A stretch of 64,000 nt of DNA from Bathynomus jamesi (GCA_023014485.1 JAJOZX010003207.1:186001-250000); one strand, 5' to 3'. Positions 36,201-51,335 are shown, counted from the first letter of the stretch. Notes: generated by a model not told the origin, from the letters alone. Program-made: numbers and translations.

Positions 36201-39200
36201 GACGATAAAAAGTCATTTAATGATCAGCCGACGCCACCCGGAGAGTAGGATAGTCAGCCTACTCTCTGGCCGGTCCCAAGTCCGGATAAAGGGGGAGGGT
36301 TGGTGTCAGGAAGGGCATCCGGCCGTAAAAAAAAAACACGCCACAACCAAATGAGATGAGTCAAGAGGATGATGATACGAGGAGAGCTAGGGCGTACCCC
36401 GTAAGCGACACACAGATACATCGCCTTAACTCTGTGACAAGACGAGGGCTACCGCATCAAGAGCGGGCGCGGCTAAAGAAGCGAGCTCGGGAGGGATTGA
36501 GGATTGCTTCTCTGAACGTGGGAAGCGTGACTGGTAGAGGAGGAGAGATTGCGGAATTGATGAGGAGGAGAAGAGTGGATGTATTGTGCGTGCAGGAAAC
36601 TCGTTGGAAAGGTAATAAAGCAAAAGAGCTTGGAGAAGGATACAGGATACAAACTGTTCTACAGTGGAGCATGAGGGCGGGGAAGAAACGGTGTTGGAGT
36701 AATATTGTCGAAGAAAATGAAGGACGAGGTGGTGGAAGTAAACCGCAGAGGGGATAGAGTAATGGGTGTGAGATTGAATTATGGGGAGTACGTATTGAAT
36801 ATCATCAGCGCATATGCACCACAGGTGAGCTGCATAGATGAGGAGAAGGATGCTTTTTGGAGATTACTGGACGGGGAAGTGCAGGCTCTAGAAGAAAAAG
36901 CGTGTGATTGTTGGCAGCGACCTTAACGGACATGTGGGTAGGAATAATGAGGTAATTGAGAGAGTACATGGAGGTCAATGATTTGGAGAGACAAACGCGG
37001 AAGGAGAAAGGATAATAGATTTCGCGGTTTCGTTCGATATGGCAGTAGTGAACACCTTCTTTAATAAGAGGGTAGAGCATCTCATTACATATAAGAGTGG
37101 TGGGAGGGTATCTCAGATTGATTATATGTTGTGCAGACGGACACAATTGAGGGAAGTGAAGAACTGCAAAGTTATACCAGGGGATCATGTTACTGTAAGA
37201 TAAGGTATGTTAGTGTAAGATAAGATAACACTTTCCAACGCCTCCACCACTCTTTCGGTTTCACTCTCCGCTTTTATTTCTCTCTCATTCCAGACACCAA
37301 AGTCAGATGAATCGTGGGCTAATGGCCACCCCACCTCCGGAGCTCCTAGAAAGATTGGCAGGAAGATATAACCGACGTAGGTTTCCAGTCCAACCGCCCA
37401 ATTCTTTTAGTCTCCCCTGACGACATACCACATACACACCAAAGGTTGTAGCATTCCATCTATAAGTGCCCTATAAAATATTAAAATATAGGACAATAAC
37501 AACACACACATCAAAGTTTTAATTTTTGCTTTTAACCAGAAGGATTATGTTGTATTTTAGTTTTATAATGGAACTTATAACCTAACTTATAATATGCATC
37601 CTTTCAGGGAATTGTATACTTTCCAAACAAGATATCGTATGATTTTTGTGGAAGATATTGCGTTCATTTAGGCCATGGGTCGGGGAACTTTTTTGGGTAT
37701 TACCCAAAAATCTATTTGAGTAAAATGAAATTACCCCCAGACTTCAAAGTAAACAAAAACAAGCCAATTGCTCTTAAAATTGTTGCATATGGTATATAAA
37801 AAATTCAAATTCAAAAAATGTTTATTGGATCCATTATTATGGAGAAATAAAAAAAAGCCACACATGCTGGCATAAGAATAGCACACAAACAAAATTAGTA
37901 AAAAGGATTGAAGAACTGAAGAATTTCATTCAAAACATCACTTCAGGTTTTGGAAAAATGATGCTCTTTCATTTTTGATACAACAACATCAAAATCAGGA
38001 CGGAAATTCGTAATATTCTAAAATTTAGAATAACGCCACATTTATGTAACAAAATAAAATAAAAATATACGAAAAAAATATCAGCACAAAGTGTCAAGCA
38101 CTAAAAGCACCTCTTCGTTTCATGATACCATACACACGACTGAGGCTTTCATACCGCACGCATTACCCCCAAAAAAATTTAATTTACCCCATTTGGGGTA
38201 ATTTACCCCTGTTCCCCGACCTCTGATTTTTAGGCTATAAGTGGGTATAATTTACTTTCTATTTTAGTTAGGTTAGAATTTATATATCTTAGTTTTGATT
38301 AATTTCCGCATTTAAGAAAGGCCAAAATTGAATTCTGCGCATAAAATTACCTAAAACAAATACATCTTTTTATTAAAAATTAGCAATAACTGAAACTGAG
38401 AAGATCCACTGATTAAATTATCACTCAACGTACCAGAGTTTACTCTTCATATAACTTTGGTTGTCACCAGAGCAGTCTTGGAACGTATTAATAATAATAA
38501 TAATAAATAATAAATAATAATAATAAGAAGCATGGAAGCTAAATTGGTAAAATTAAAACAGTTCTGCTGTTAGTAGGCTAGTGTTCATTTTATCAGTTAA
38601 CTCAAAGAAATACGATAAAAAGTAACTATATTTCAGAAATGATTAAAACTTTGTGATACGAAAAACAACAACAATAGCAGTTGAAACGAGTCATAACAAA
38701 TGTTCAAACTGTTCACCGCCATGTTCAATGCAGAAGTTTTCAGCATAAATACGCGCTGTTCCAAACTTACCACCGCATAATTGCCAACATTTTGAAAAGC
38801 AAAAGCTGTAGGATTTTTAAGGAATGAATGCCAGGGAGTTCTGGAGCATGCCTCCCTTCCCGGGAAATGTTTGAAAATCTCACCTTAATTGATGCATTCT
38901 TGCGCATTCAAGGTTTCATATTATTTGCATGTTGTTCATGTTGATAATGTGAAAAAAAAAACTTGCTCCATGGTGTTTCTCCCATTTATTTAATAAATAA
39001 ATAAAATATTAATTTCAATGTGATTTTTATCTTTGCATATTAAAGATACTTTTCGAAATATATTGAAATGCGTATGATTAGTGTGTAAAATTGGTAGGTG
39101 GTAGAACAGCGTTCAAATCGGTACGGTTGGCAAGTATGAGTCATCATGTTAGCGAGTCTAAGCGTAGGCCGAGGACTAGGCTTAGGAGTAAGCTTAGGCT

Positions 39201-42200
39201 GACCTAAGCTAGGCGAGGCCAGCACTTTAAGATGTCTCGGTTCTCATATGACAAAGTTTCGTGTATTTCTAAACCGTAGTTCCTTTTTATTTGCGTATTT
39301 TTGGGTTAACTGATAAAATAAACATCCTGTATAAAATGCAAGCTTTTCATTGGTCGAACGAGAGTTAAATTATAACCAATCATACGTGTCGCTCCACCTT
39401 TTTAATCCATCCATCCATCGAGTTCTGCCTATCAGGCAGGTCCAACTCATGTGTCCCGCCAAAGTGTTCTATCCTGAGCTATCCTTTTCATCTCATGATA
39501 GCTCCTGCCTGCCTTCAAATCATCCAGCATTGCTTTCCTTTTCCTTCCCCTCGGCCTTCTACCTTCATATCTACCCTCTATCACCTCCTTCAACAATCCT
39601 TCTCCTCTCAACACATGTCTGATCCATTTCTTCTGTCTTTCTCTTATCATCTTAATGAGTCTTCTTTCCTCCAGTCAACATTAATATTCTTCAATATTTC
39701 CATTAGTTTCCTCCACTGGACTCTGTCGAAAGCTTTTTCAAAGTCAATAAAACAAACATACATTTCCCGATCATGTTCCAGCACTCTCTCTCCCATCATT
39801 CTCATAATACCAATAGCTTCTCTTGTTCCGCATTTTTACCAAAATCCAAACTGATCCTCTCCAATGTACTGCTCAGCTCTGTTCGTTAGTCTTCTGGTTA
39901 GTATCCTTAGCATTATTTTTTATGCTAAGGATACTAACCAGAAGACTAACGAACAGAGCTGAGCAGTACATTGGAGAGGATCAGTTTGGATTTTGGTAAA
40001 AATGCGGAACAAGAGAAGCTATTGGTATTATGAGAATGATGGGAGAGAGAGTGCTGGAACATGATCGGGAAATGTATGTTTGTTTTATTGACTTTGAAAA
40101 AGCTTTCGACAGAGTCCAGTGGAGGAAACTAATGGAAATATTGAAGAATATTAATGTTGACTGGAGGAAAGAAGACTCATTAAGATGATAAGAGAAAGAC
40201 AGAAGAAATGGATCAGACATGTGTTGAGAGGAGAAGGATTGTTGAAGGAGGTGATAGAGGGTAGATATGAAGGTAGAAGGCCGAGGGGAAGGAAAAGGAA
40301 AGCAATGCTGGATGATCAAGCTTATGGTTCGGAATTCTGAACACTTGGTGGCTCTCGTTTCTTGGGGATAGTAATCACAGAGACTCATAAAGTCAGCAGT
40401 CCAGTCTCCACTTTCATACATGTTTCTGCACAATACATTCCCCTCCTTTCTAGTATCACCTTCAAGACTCTTCAGAAGTTCTGCTCGTACATCATCTGGT
40501 CCTGGGGCCTTACCATTTCTTAGGTCTTTTACAGCCATCTCTACTTCTCTTTCCAATATGTCCGGTCCCATACAATCTACTTCCACCTCATCTGCTGCCA
40601 CCATTTCGATGTTATTAGGTTTGTTCTCTTTATCATACAGTTCTTCAATATATTCAATCCATCTCTTCCTTATATCGTCTGGTCTTTTCAGTTTTTCTCC
40701 ATTTCTCCCCTCTATTTCTCGCATTCCTAAGCTACGCGTACTTCTTTTCCATCTATTTATGTCCTTAACTTTTTGGTACATTAAATCAGTTCTTCCTTTC
40801 CTTTCTAATTCCTCCAATTCCACGCACTACTCTCCAAGCCACATCTCTCTTGCTTTATCAGTTTCTCTTCTCAGTTCGTTATTCAACTGTCTGTATCGTT
40901 GTCTACCTTCTTCTGTATTTATACTCTTCCATTTTCTTCTTCCTTCCATTTTGTCAAGCATCTCTGTAGTGACCTTGGGTTTCCTTGCTTCTCTTTTCAC
41001 ATAACCGATATTTTCCTGTGCACTCTCCTTCATTGTATCCCTCAGTCTACACCATCTTTCTTCACTTGTCATATGAATGTGGCCGTCATTTCTTTGCCTC
41101 CTTATCTCTTCATTCACCTTTTTAGCAAAAACTCTCTTTTGTTCTCCCTTCAGTTTTTCAGTATCCCATTTCTTCCCTACTTTATTCTTTTTCAGAGTCT
41201 TCAGTCTCACCATATTTTCCATTACCACCAAGTTATGATCGGAGTCAGCATCTGCTCCAGGATAAGCTTTCGAGTTCTTCACTGCATTCCTATATCTCTG
41301 TCTTACCAAAATAAAGTCAATTTGGAATCTTTCAGTGTCTCCTGGTTTTTTCCATGCGTATCTCCTTCTTTTGTGATTTTGGAACCAAGTATTAGTCACC
41401 ATGAGTTCTTGCCTCCCGCAAAATTCTACTAGCTTTTCTCTCTTTCATTTCTTCTACCTAATCCGAATGGTCCAACCTCCCTTCCGTCTTTCCGCTCTCC
41501 AATCACACTATTCCAGTCCCCCATGATTATTACGTTAGCATTTCTTCCATGGGCTTAAATTATTTCCTCTATTCTATCATACATTTCTTCTACCTCTTCT
41601 TCCGGATGGGCGCTTGTTGACATATACACTTGCATGACACACATTATTGATTTTAAATCACTGTTAAAAATGATAAAAACTTACTACATTATTGTCCCTG
41701 TCCCATCCTCCATGCAAAAAATATCTACTTTATTGGTAACCTTCGATTAGCATCCCCCCGAATTGTTCATTTTGACAAAGGTCAAACCTTTTCCTCACCC
41801 ATAGACCTACAGTTTAACATGGATTCGCTGCAGCGGCTGAAATGTCTTCGCAGGGAACACGAGCAACAAATCTACGGAGATAATATAGCAATCTTGGGAA
41901 AAATCCGAGAATAATATGGGCGCAAAACATGGTAATGCACAAAGACAATCTAGATTTGGTAAAAATCCGAGAATAATATGGGCGAACAACATGGTGATGC
42001 ACAAAGACAATCTAGATGTTATATTTATGTCATAAGAAATTACTGTGATGTCAATGTCAGAGTAATGAAGAGTAGCGGCGCTAATTTTGCTTCCTGCGAT
42101 AGAGAGCTGAGCTACTCTGTTGAATACATTCCTATAACGAATATATTCCTTCAACTAGTAGGGTCGCAAAAAATAATAATGCACATTCTGGAAATCTTTT

Positions 42201-45200
42201 ATAGAGATGGTTGTTGCGAGGGGTATTGCATAAAGGGGTGGATTGGAGAAAACCAAGTATTGTCGCAAATATTGTCGTGGTAGAGACTGCAAGAGGTAAT
42301 ACGAGCTTTAAATCTACGGAGATAATACAGCAATCTTGGGAAAAATCCGAGAATAATATGGGCGCAAAATGTTATATGCACAAACTTTTAAATACCTAGG
42401 GTATCCATTTACCTGCCAACCAATGATCCGAGGATTCCTCCGCAAATACGATCAGGCTTAAAAAACAAAGAAGCTTTCGTTAGCTACATCAAATACACTT
42501 TTATAATAATTTCCTTTTCAAACGATGGTTTATTCTTATATATATATATATATATATCTCGATGAATTTATGCATACATTTTTAATTAGCTATACGTTTT
42601 GGACAGGCTTCAACAAAAGAAATACAGTGTTACCGGTTTTAAGCAGATATTTTAGGAACTTACCCAAAGATATATTGTATAAAATGAAAATAATTATTCC
42701 AAGGCTTTTTGTGTTCAGAAATACATCTCGTCAGGGAATGACTGCTCACTATTTCACATCATAATTTCATCGAGATAATTCAAGCTCATATACAGGACCT
42801 ACATTGTCTATAATATCTGTGGCGCGTGGAGCATGCGGCCTTCAGAAGATGTGAACATCTGCTCTGTGGATCAGTTCAAGAAAATGGATAGGCCGAACCT
42901 TGCATTGTAGGATTTTTTCCATGGAACCGTAACCACTGATACATTCTCGGTACGGATTGCAATACTTATTGAGGTACTTCTTGTTCTTGTATCTCCCTCA
43001 TGTACACCTTCCTCATTGTGTTCGACAACACAGAAACTCTTTACAAAATTGTTGCAAGAAGATGCAAAAGTGTAATGACAAAAAAAGAACAGCTTCAGAG
43101 TTCATTCACACCATGCGTACACTTATCTCGTGTACGCAGTGTACACCTTCCACATTGTGTCCGACAACACAGAAGCTCTTTCCAAAATTATTGTGAAAGA
43201 TGCAAAAGTGTAATGACAAAAAAAAGAACAGCTTCAGAGTTCATTTACACCATGCATACACTTTTCACGTGTATACAGTTAGTGGGAAATAAAACACCAA
43301 TTAAACTCTAGACTCATTCAAAATATCCTAAAGTAAGCATATAACACCCCTCAATTTCGGCGAACAGATGATGTAGTGACCCGTGGTACGGGTGCAACGT
43401 AAAACTGTAGATCCCTGCGAGTTATCATTTAAACTAAACATGCTTCTTAATTCGACATCGTTGAAACCGTATAAGAACTTGAAAACCTCGATGAGTTGAC
43501 CGCGCAGCCACCGAGTTTCCAGCGAAAACAATAGGATGCCCATTTATCTACCAACCACCCAGACATTTACGTACATTTCCACAAACTAAACACAATTTAT
43601 TCACACTCCGGCACACTATTTGAGAGAAACATGTGCCCATATTTTTTCATGTTTGCATAGCAAACGATACTCGTCTCTAATTTCTATTAAATACTCACGC
43701 AGACCTTTAGCCACAATCTCACTACAATCCTCGTCATGATATATATTAATGTAGTGGTAAAAAATACTTAAGATTGTCCATGATGACAAGATTTACATTC
43801 TCAGTCGCAGGGTACGGTATGAAGCAATATATTATAATTCAGCTTGTCGCACCACTCATCAATAAGACTCACTAACCATAGCCATTGCTTCCTTCTCTTC
43901 TGCTCGTGTTGTTTCTTTTACTTCATGGTATATGTAAGCTTTATAAAGTTTAGTCCTACAACATAATTCAATACATCACTTGTACCACGTGACATATGCA
44001 TGAGAAATGAAATGCAGTACATTCCACACGTATTACTAAATTTCCTTCCTTCGCACGGTTCAATGTAGCCTTAAAAGCATCAAAGGATGGTAGAATAGGA
44101 GTCTTTCACTGTACACCACATCTTCACAATTTACCGAATATCACTTCATAAAACTCGAGTACGCAATATTAAAGGTAGCCATCACTATTTTTCTTCTACG
44201 CAAGAGAATACACATTTGAAATCCACGGCTTGCACCGCTCAACTGAGTACGCAGGGGTAGAGATATCCCTAGGTAGTAGCAGGAGTCACGTGATCGATCA
44301 TACAGGGGTCGGAGCTTAGGACAGATAATTCAAATGAATGAATTTATTAATATCTTACAAACTGTTAATTTCTAGTCGAAAGAATAAGCACGAGATATCT
44401 CATTATAAAAGTTACGCCAGGAATTCCGGGGGTACTGGGGTACAATAGTACCCCGGGTAGAGTTTAAGGGTTAAACTTGCAAAAAACTCGTAATAATTTT
44501 GATACTACGATTTCAAGGTTTTACGCAGTTCTCTGTTCATAGGTAAACATAGGCGTAAGTTTTCTTCCAAACTGATATTAAGTCAGTTTAAAACTTAAGC
44601 TTACATAATGTCTAGTTAACTTTAAACATGCTTTTTGTTATGTATTAAAATCAATTACTTAGTTGAGGTTTGATAGTTCTTACTCTTTCGAACTCTGTTA
44701 TCTGAAAGCGCTACACTCTGTGGTCCTTATAGTTTTCAGTCCTATTTATTAAGGTTATCTTAAAAGGACAGGACGTAGAAATGAACTCTTACTGTGATAA
44801 CTTTATTCTCAAATGAAAGGAGTTGTTTCTTTAGAGGGATGTTGAGATGGTGAAGGAGAGAGTAGGTATACTCTTAGAATCCCTACTTTTATAGTTAGAC
44901 ATTTGAACGAGACGATTTTGTAACACTGAAGTCGATGTGTAACATAAGCGCAACTTCTCCAGATTGATATATAATACTAATAGAAGAAATCAGTTTTGGT
45001 ATTTTGGTAAATATATTTATTTATATATTTAGACGTTATATTGACGTATTTGACAACTTTATTGGAAACAGATTCAAACAAACTAAAGTTCTGATTGACT
45101 TGAAAGAGCTTGGTAATGATGTCACAACGACATTGTATAAAGGCAGGCGAAACTTTCACTTTAATTCATTACAAGATTGAAAATAGAGGATGGAGTCGTG

Positions 45201-48200
45201 TTAGTTATCTCTCTGTGCCTTGACCAATTGCTAAGTGGTGAACATGATATCTGACGTTCCAAACGGGTTTGAAGCACGCAAGTTGATAAATATATCGCTC
45301 GGTAAAATTGCATCCAGATGTTCCGGAAGAGCTGGGGCATCGTTGCATAAATCATTATTAGTTGCCACTGTATTACATAAAGCCCGTTTTGTTTACTTAG
45401 AAGAAGCACATAATTACCACCACACCATATTTTCCCCGCCACAAGGGCAACCTGAGGAGCTTGCCCCCGATTCACCTCGTGCAACCACACCATTACCTGA
45501 CGTGTCCGTTACCCCAGTGATGGTTCTCGATTGTGATGACAATAATACCAACCAAGATGATTATTCAACCATTGAATGCATTAGTGAAGAGTGTAAATCT
45601 AGATTAGAAGACAGCGACAGTGAAGTAGACTCGAACAGTGAATATGGTTGCAACGAATCCTTGCACCATACCAGAAAAAGGCGGAGAGTTTCTGATCAGG
45701 AAACAGAGACAGCAGTTTCCTCAATTTTACCAAAACGTTTAAAAGCTGATTTAGAACAGGAACAATGCTCAGGCTGTTATTTTTGCAAACCTAAAATTTT
45801 GTGCTCATGTGGATTCGATCTCACCTCTTGTCGTTGTTCTAAGCAGTCAGCGGATGACGAGATTTTGCAGCATGGAAGTTGACCACATATCTTCTCTCAT
45901 GATCAACTTGGAATCCTTGAATTTCTATAGACTCACTCCAGGCGGTTTTCGTCTCGTGACTTCTTAGTAAAAACGTTTTTTATTAATGTAGCTTGTACGT
46001 ACTCATATATGCACAGTGTAATTCACTACGTGATAAAAGAATTTGTATTTAAGGTCGTGTATTATATAAACTAATTATATATTTTATATAATAAAGGCTT
46101 GGGATGTTTAAATGTTTCATTTATTCCATTGAAAAGTGTGTAATTTTGGTAAAGTTTGTGGATTGGTCAGAGAGTGCGACTTAATTGATCAATAAAAGTT
46201 AGAGTGGGTTACAGTACAGAATCTGAGGAACATCAGTGTTATTAGCTTTAGGAGAAAAACCGCAGCCAACTACATCCGCGTCGATAGATCGTCCAGAAAT
46301 GAAAATAGAGAGGCAGGCACAGATAGAAGGATTGAAACCAAAGGACTGCAGTTTCGAAATTAAAGATTTGTACCAGACTCTATCAAAAGCTTTTGATATG
46401 TATATCGCAATAACAAAGGTTTCACCGAAATCCCATAAAGGGGATGACCAAGAGTTAGAGAGATATGTAGAAAGATCGCCAGTAGAGTTCCCATGTAGGA
46501 CCCATACTGGCGATCTGTAAGAAGAGGGGTGATTAAGATTTTTCCTATTAAGGATGTATTCAAAAGCATTACAAAGGCCTGAAACAGAGCAAATGGAAGA
46601 TAGTTGGAAGGTTGAGAGTGATCACCCTTCTTTAGGACATGCTGAGTGAAAGCGAACTTTGATCAGGAATGAATAGTATCAGCTGAAAGACGAAAGAGTT
46701 TTCCACGGCTAAGGTGTCTTTAGGCATGAATTTGTTCTTGAACACAGTAAAGCATAATGATGCGATTGTGGTTGTTTCAGACATAATTATGTTGGTGAAT
46801 AGCACTGGATTCGTTCAGGGTTGATTTGGAAGCGAATAGTTCAGCTTTGTGTAGAGTTGATGGTGAGGTTCTTCACTAGATGTCAGAAAGAGCGATAAGA
46901 CTTAGAATTGTATAGATTTTCACAATTTTATTGCATGAAGGAAATTTTGGCTGCTCGAAGAACAGAATTTGCACGATTCTGGGCACAAATATGAACCAGG
47001 AGATGGTTGACAACGGCAATTTCTGAAAAACCATCTCTGTTGCTGTTAGCAATAGAACAAGTTAAACCAAGGTTGCCCTTGTGGCGGGGAAAATATGGTG
47101 TGGTGGTAATTATGTGCTTCTTCTAAGTAAACAAAACGGGCATTATGTAACACAGTGGCAACTAATAATGATTTATGCAAAGATGCCCCAGCTCTTCCGG
47201 AATGTTTGGATGCAATTTTACCGAGCGATATATTTATCAACTTGCGTGCTTCAAACCCGTTTGGAACGTCAGATATCATGTTCACCACTTAGCAATTGGT
47301 CAAGGCACAGAGAGATAAATAAAACTCCATCCTCTATTTCCAATCTTGTAATGAATTAAAGTGAAAGTTTCGCCTGCCTTTATACAATGTCGTTGTGACG
47401 TCATTACCAAGCTCTTTCAAGTCAATCAGAGCTTAGTTGTTTGAATCTGTTTCCAATAAAGTTGCAAATACGTCAATATAACGTCTAAATATATAAATAT
47501 ATTTACCAAAATACTAAAACTGATTTCTTCTATTAGTATTATATATCAATCTGGAGAAGTTGCGCTAATGTTACACATCGACTTCAGTGTTACAAAATCG
47601 TCTCGTTCAAATGTCTAACTATAAAAGTAGGGATTGTAAAGAGTAGACCTACTCTCTCCTTCACCATCTCAACACCCCTCTAAAGAAACTTAACTCCTTT
47701 CATTTGAGAATAAAGTTATCACAGTAAGAGTTCATTTCTACGTCCTGTCCTTTTAAGATAACCTTAATAAATAGGACTGAAAACTATAAGGACCACAGAG
47801 TGTAGAGCTTTCAGATAACAGAGTTCGAAAGAGTAAGAACTATCAAACCTCAACTAAGTAATTGATTTTAATACATAACAAAAAGCATGTTTAAAGTTAA
47901 CTAGACATTATGTAAGCTTAAGTTTTAAACTGACTTAATATCAGTTTGGAAGAAAACTTACGCCTATGTTTACCTATGAACAGAGAACTGCGTAAAACCT
48001 TGAAATCGTAGTATCAAAATTATTACGAGTTTTTTGCAAGTTTAACCCTTAAACTCTACCCGGGGTACTATTGTACCCCAGTACCCCGGAATTCCTGGCG
48101 TAACTTTTATAATGATATCTCGTGCTTATTCTTTCGACTAGAAATTAACAGTTTGTAAGATATTAATAAATTCATTCATTTGAATTATCTGTCCTAAGCT

Positions 48201-50086
48201 CCGACCCCTGTATGATCGATCACGTGACTCCTGCTACTACCTAGGGATATCTCTACCCCTGCGTACTCAGTTGAGCGGTGCAAGCCGTGGATTTCAGATG
48301 TGTATTCTCTCGCGTAGAAGAAAAATAGTGATGGCTACCTTTAATATTGCGTACTCGAGTTTTATGAAGTGATATTCGGTAAAGTGTGAAGATGTGGTGT
48401 ACAGTGAAAGACTCCTATTCTACCATCCTTTGATGCTTTTAAGGCTACATTGAACCATGCGAAGGAAGAAAATTTAGTAATACGTGTGGAATGTACTGCA
48501 TTTCACTTCTCATGCATATGTCACGTGGTACAAGTGATGTATTGAATTATGTTGTAGGACTAAACTTTATAAAAGCTTACATATACCATGAAGTAAAAGA
48601 AACAACACGAGCAGAAGAGAAGCAATGGCTATGGTTAGTGAGTCTTATTGATGAGTGGTGCGACAAGCTGAATTATAATATATTGCTTCATACCGTACCC
48701 TGCGACTGAGAATGTAAATCTTGTCATCATGGACAATCTTAAGTATTTTTTACCACTACATTAATATATATCATGACGAGGATTGTAGTGAGGTTGTGGC
48801 TAAAGGTCTGCGTGAGTATTTAATAGAAATTAGAGACGAGTATCGTTTGCTATGCAAACATGAAAAAATATGGGCACATGTTTCTCTCAAATAGTGTGCC
48901 GGAGTGTGAATAAATTGTGTTTAGTTTGTGGAAATGTACGTAAATGTCTGGGTGGTTGGTAGATAAATGGGCATCCTATTGTTTTCGCTGGAAACTCGGT
49001 GGCTGCGCGGTCAACTCATCGAGGTTTTCAAGTTCTTATACGGTTTCAACGATGTCGAATTAAGAAGCATGTTTAGTTTAAATGATAACTCGCAGGGATC
49101 TACAGTTTTACGTGGCACCCGTACCACGGGTCACTACATCATCTGTTCGCCGAAATTGAGGGGTGTTATATGCTTACTTTAGGATATTTTGAGTGAGTCT
49201 AGAGTTTAATTGGTGTTTTATTTCCCACTAACTGTGTACACGTGATAAGTGTATGCATGGTGTAAATGAACTCTGAAGCTGTTCTTTTTTTGTCATTACA
49301 CTTTTGCATCTTTCACAATAATTTTGGAAAGAGCTTCTGTGTTGTCGGACACAATGTGGAAGGTGTACACTGCGTACACGAGATAAGTGTACGCATGGTG
49401 TGAATAAACTCTGAAGGTTCTTTTTTTGTCATTACACTTTTGTATCTTTCACATCAATTTTGGAAAGAGCTTCCGTGTTGTCGGACACAATGTGGAAGGT
49501 GTACACTGTATACACGAGATAAGTGTACGCATGGTGTGAATGAACTCTGAAGCTGTTCTTTTTTTGTCATTAAACTTTTGCATCTTCTTGCAACAATTTT
49601 GTAAAGAGTTTCTGTGTTGTCGGACACAATGAGGAAGGTATACATGAGGGAGATACAAGAACAACAAGTATCTCAATAAGTATTGCAATCCGTACCGAGG
49701 TTGTATCAATGGTTACGATTCCATGGAAAAAAAATCCTACATCGAAAGGTTCGGCCTATCCATTTTCTTGAACTGATCCACAGAGCAGATGTTCACATCT
49801 ACTGAAGGCCGCATGTTCCACGCGCCACAGATATTATAGACAATGTAGGTCCTGTATATGAGCTTGAATTATCTCGATGAAATTATGATGTGAAATAGTG
49901 AGCAATCATTCCCTGACGATATGTATTTCTGAACACAAAAAGCCTTGGAATAATTATTTTCATTTTATATAATATATCTTTGGGTAAGTTCCTAAAATAT
50001 CTGCTTAAAACCGGTAACACTGTATTTCTTTTGTTGAAGCCTGTCCAAAACGTATAGCTAATTAAAAATGTATGCATAAATTCATC

Positions 50087-50162
<76 letters not shown>

Positions 50163-51287
50163 AAACCATCGTTTGAAAAGGAAATGATTATAAAATTGCA
50201 TTTGATGTTGTAGCTAACGAAAGCTTCTTTGTGTGTTTTTTAAGCATGATCGTATTTGCGGAGGAATCCTCGAATCATTGGTTGGCAGATAAATGGATAC
50301 CCTAAGTATTTAAAAGTTTGTGCATATAACATTTTGCGCCCATATTATTCTCGGATTTTTCCCAAGATTGCTATATTATCTCCGTAGATTTAAAGCTCGT
50401 ATTACCTCTTACAGTCTCTACCACGACAATATTTGCGACAATACTTGGTTTTCTCCAATCCACCCCTTTATGCAACACCCCTCGCAACAACAATCTCTAT
50501 AAAAGATTTCCAGAATGTGCATTATTATTTTTTGCGACCCTACTAGTTGAAGGAATACAGTATATTCGTTATAGGAATATATTCAACAGAGTGGCTCAGC
50601 TCAGTATCGCAGGAAGCAAAATTAGCGCCGCTACTCTTCATTACTCTGACATTGACAGCACAGTAATATTCTATGACATAAATATAAAATCTATCATAGA
50701 TTGTCTTTGTGCATTACCATGTTTTGCGCCCATATTATTCGCGGATTTTTCCCAAGATTGCTATATTATCTCAGTAGATTTATTGCTCGTGTTCTCTGCG
50801 AAGACATTTCAGCCGCTGCAGCGAATCCTTGTTAAACTGTAGGTCTATGGGTGAGGAAAAGGTTTGACCTTTGACAAAATGAACAATTCGGGGGGATGCT
50901 AATCGAAGGTTACCAAGAAAGTAGATCTTTTTTGCATGAAGGATGGGACAGGGACAATAATGTAGTAAGTTTTTATCATTTTTAACAGTGATTTAAAATC
51001 AATAATGTGTGTGTGTGTGTCGTTCTCTCTGTGTGTATATATATATATGTGTGTATATATATATATAGGTGAACCAAATGTAGGTGGACAGTAAATGATA
51101 ACGTTTATTTTGAGAATACATATTTAATTTTTTTGTATACTATAATACAAAATAAAATTTAAATAAATTTAGTTATAATATTTAATATAATAAAACACAA
51201 ACACCATAGTTATAATGAACACCATAGTTATAATATAATATAACACAAACCGTATTCAACCTACTGTCCACCTACTTTTGGTTCACC

Positions 51288-51335
<48 letters not shown>

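Larger units (their letters stand above)
41636..51012. repeat. 9.4-kb inverted duplication around an IER gene
   Basis: Left arm 41636-45452 and right arm 47071-51012 are reverse complements over about 3.8-3.9 kb, with a 1.6-kb loop (45453-47070). Arms differ by scattered substitutions, a (TA)n expansion (50092-50158 versus 42537-42558) and one extra copy of a 120-bp tandem unit, so they are diverged rather than identical. Contents from outside in: SINE body, tandem TATGGGCGCAAAACAT-type units, CR1 remnants, tandem 120-mers, unique sequence, then the promoter and N-terminal half of the IER gene. Confidence 0.95.

Noticed and set aside
36426..36672. Minus-strand frames over the RTE endonuclease
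   Set aside because: Antisense shadows of the plus-strand endonuclease.
43020..43280. CRISPR-like direct repeats
   Set aside because: Units are 120 bp in tandem with no spacers, in a eukaryotic intron.
48491..48709. 72-residue frame in the right arm
   Set aside because: No recognisable domain, and the mirrored sequence in the left arm has no matching conserved frame reported; likely chance.
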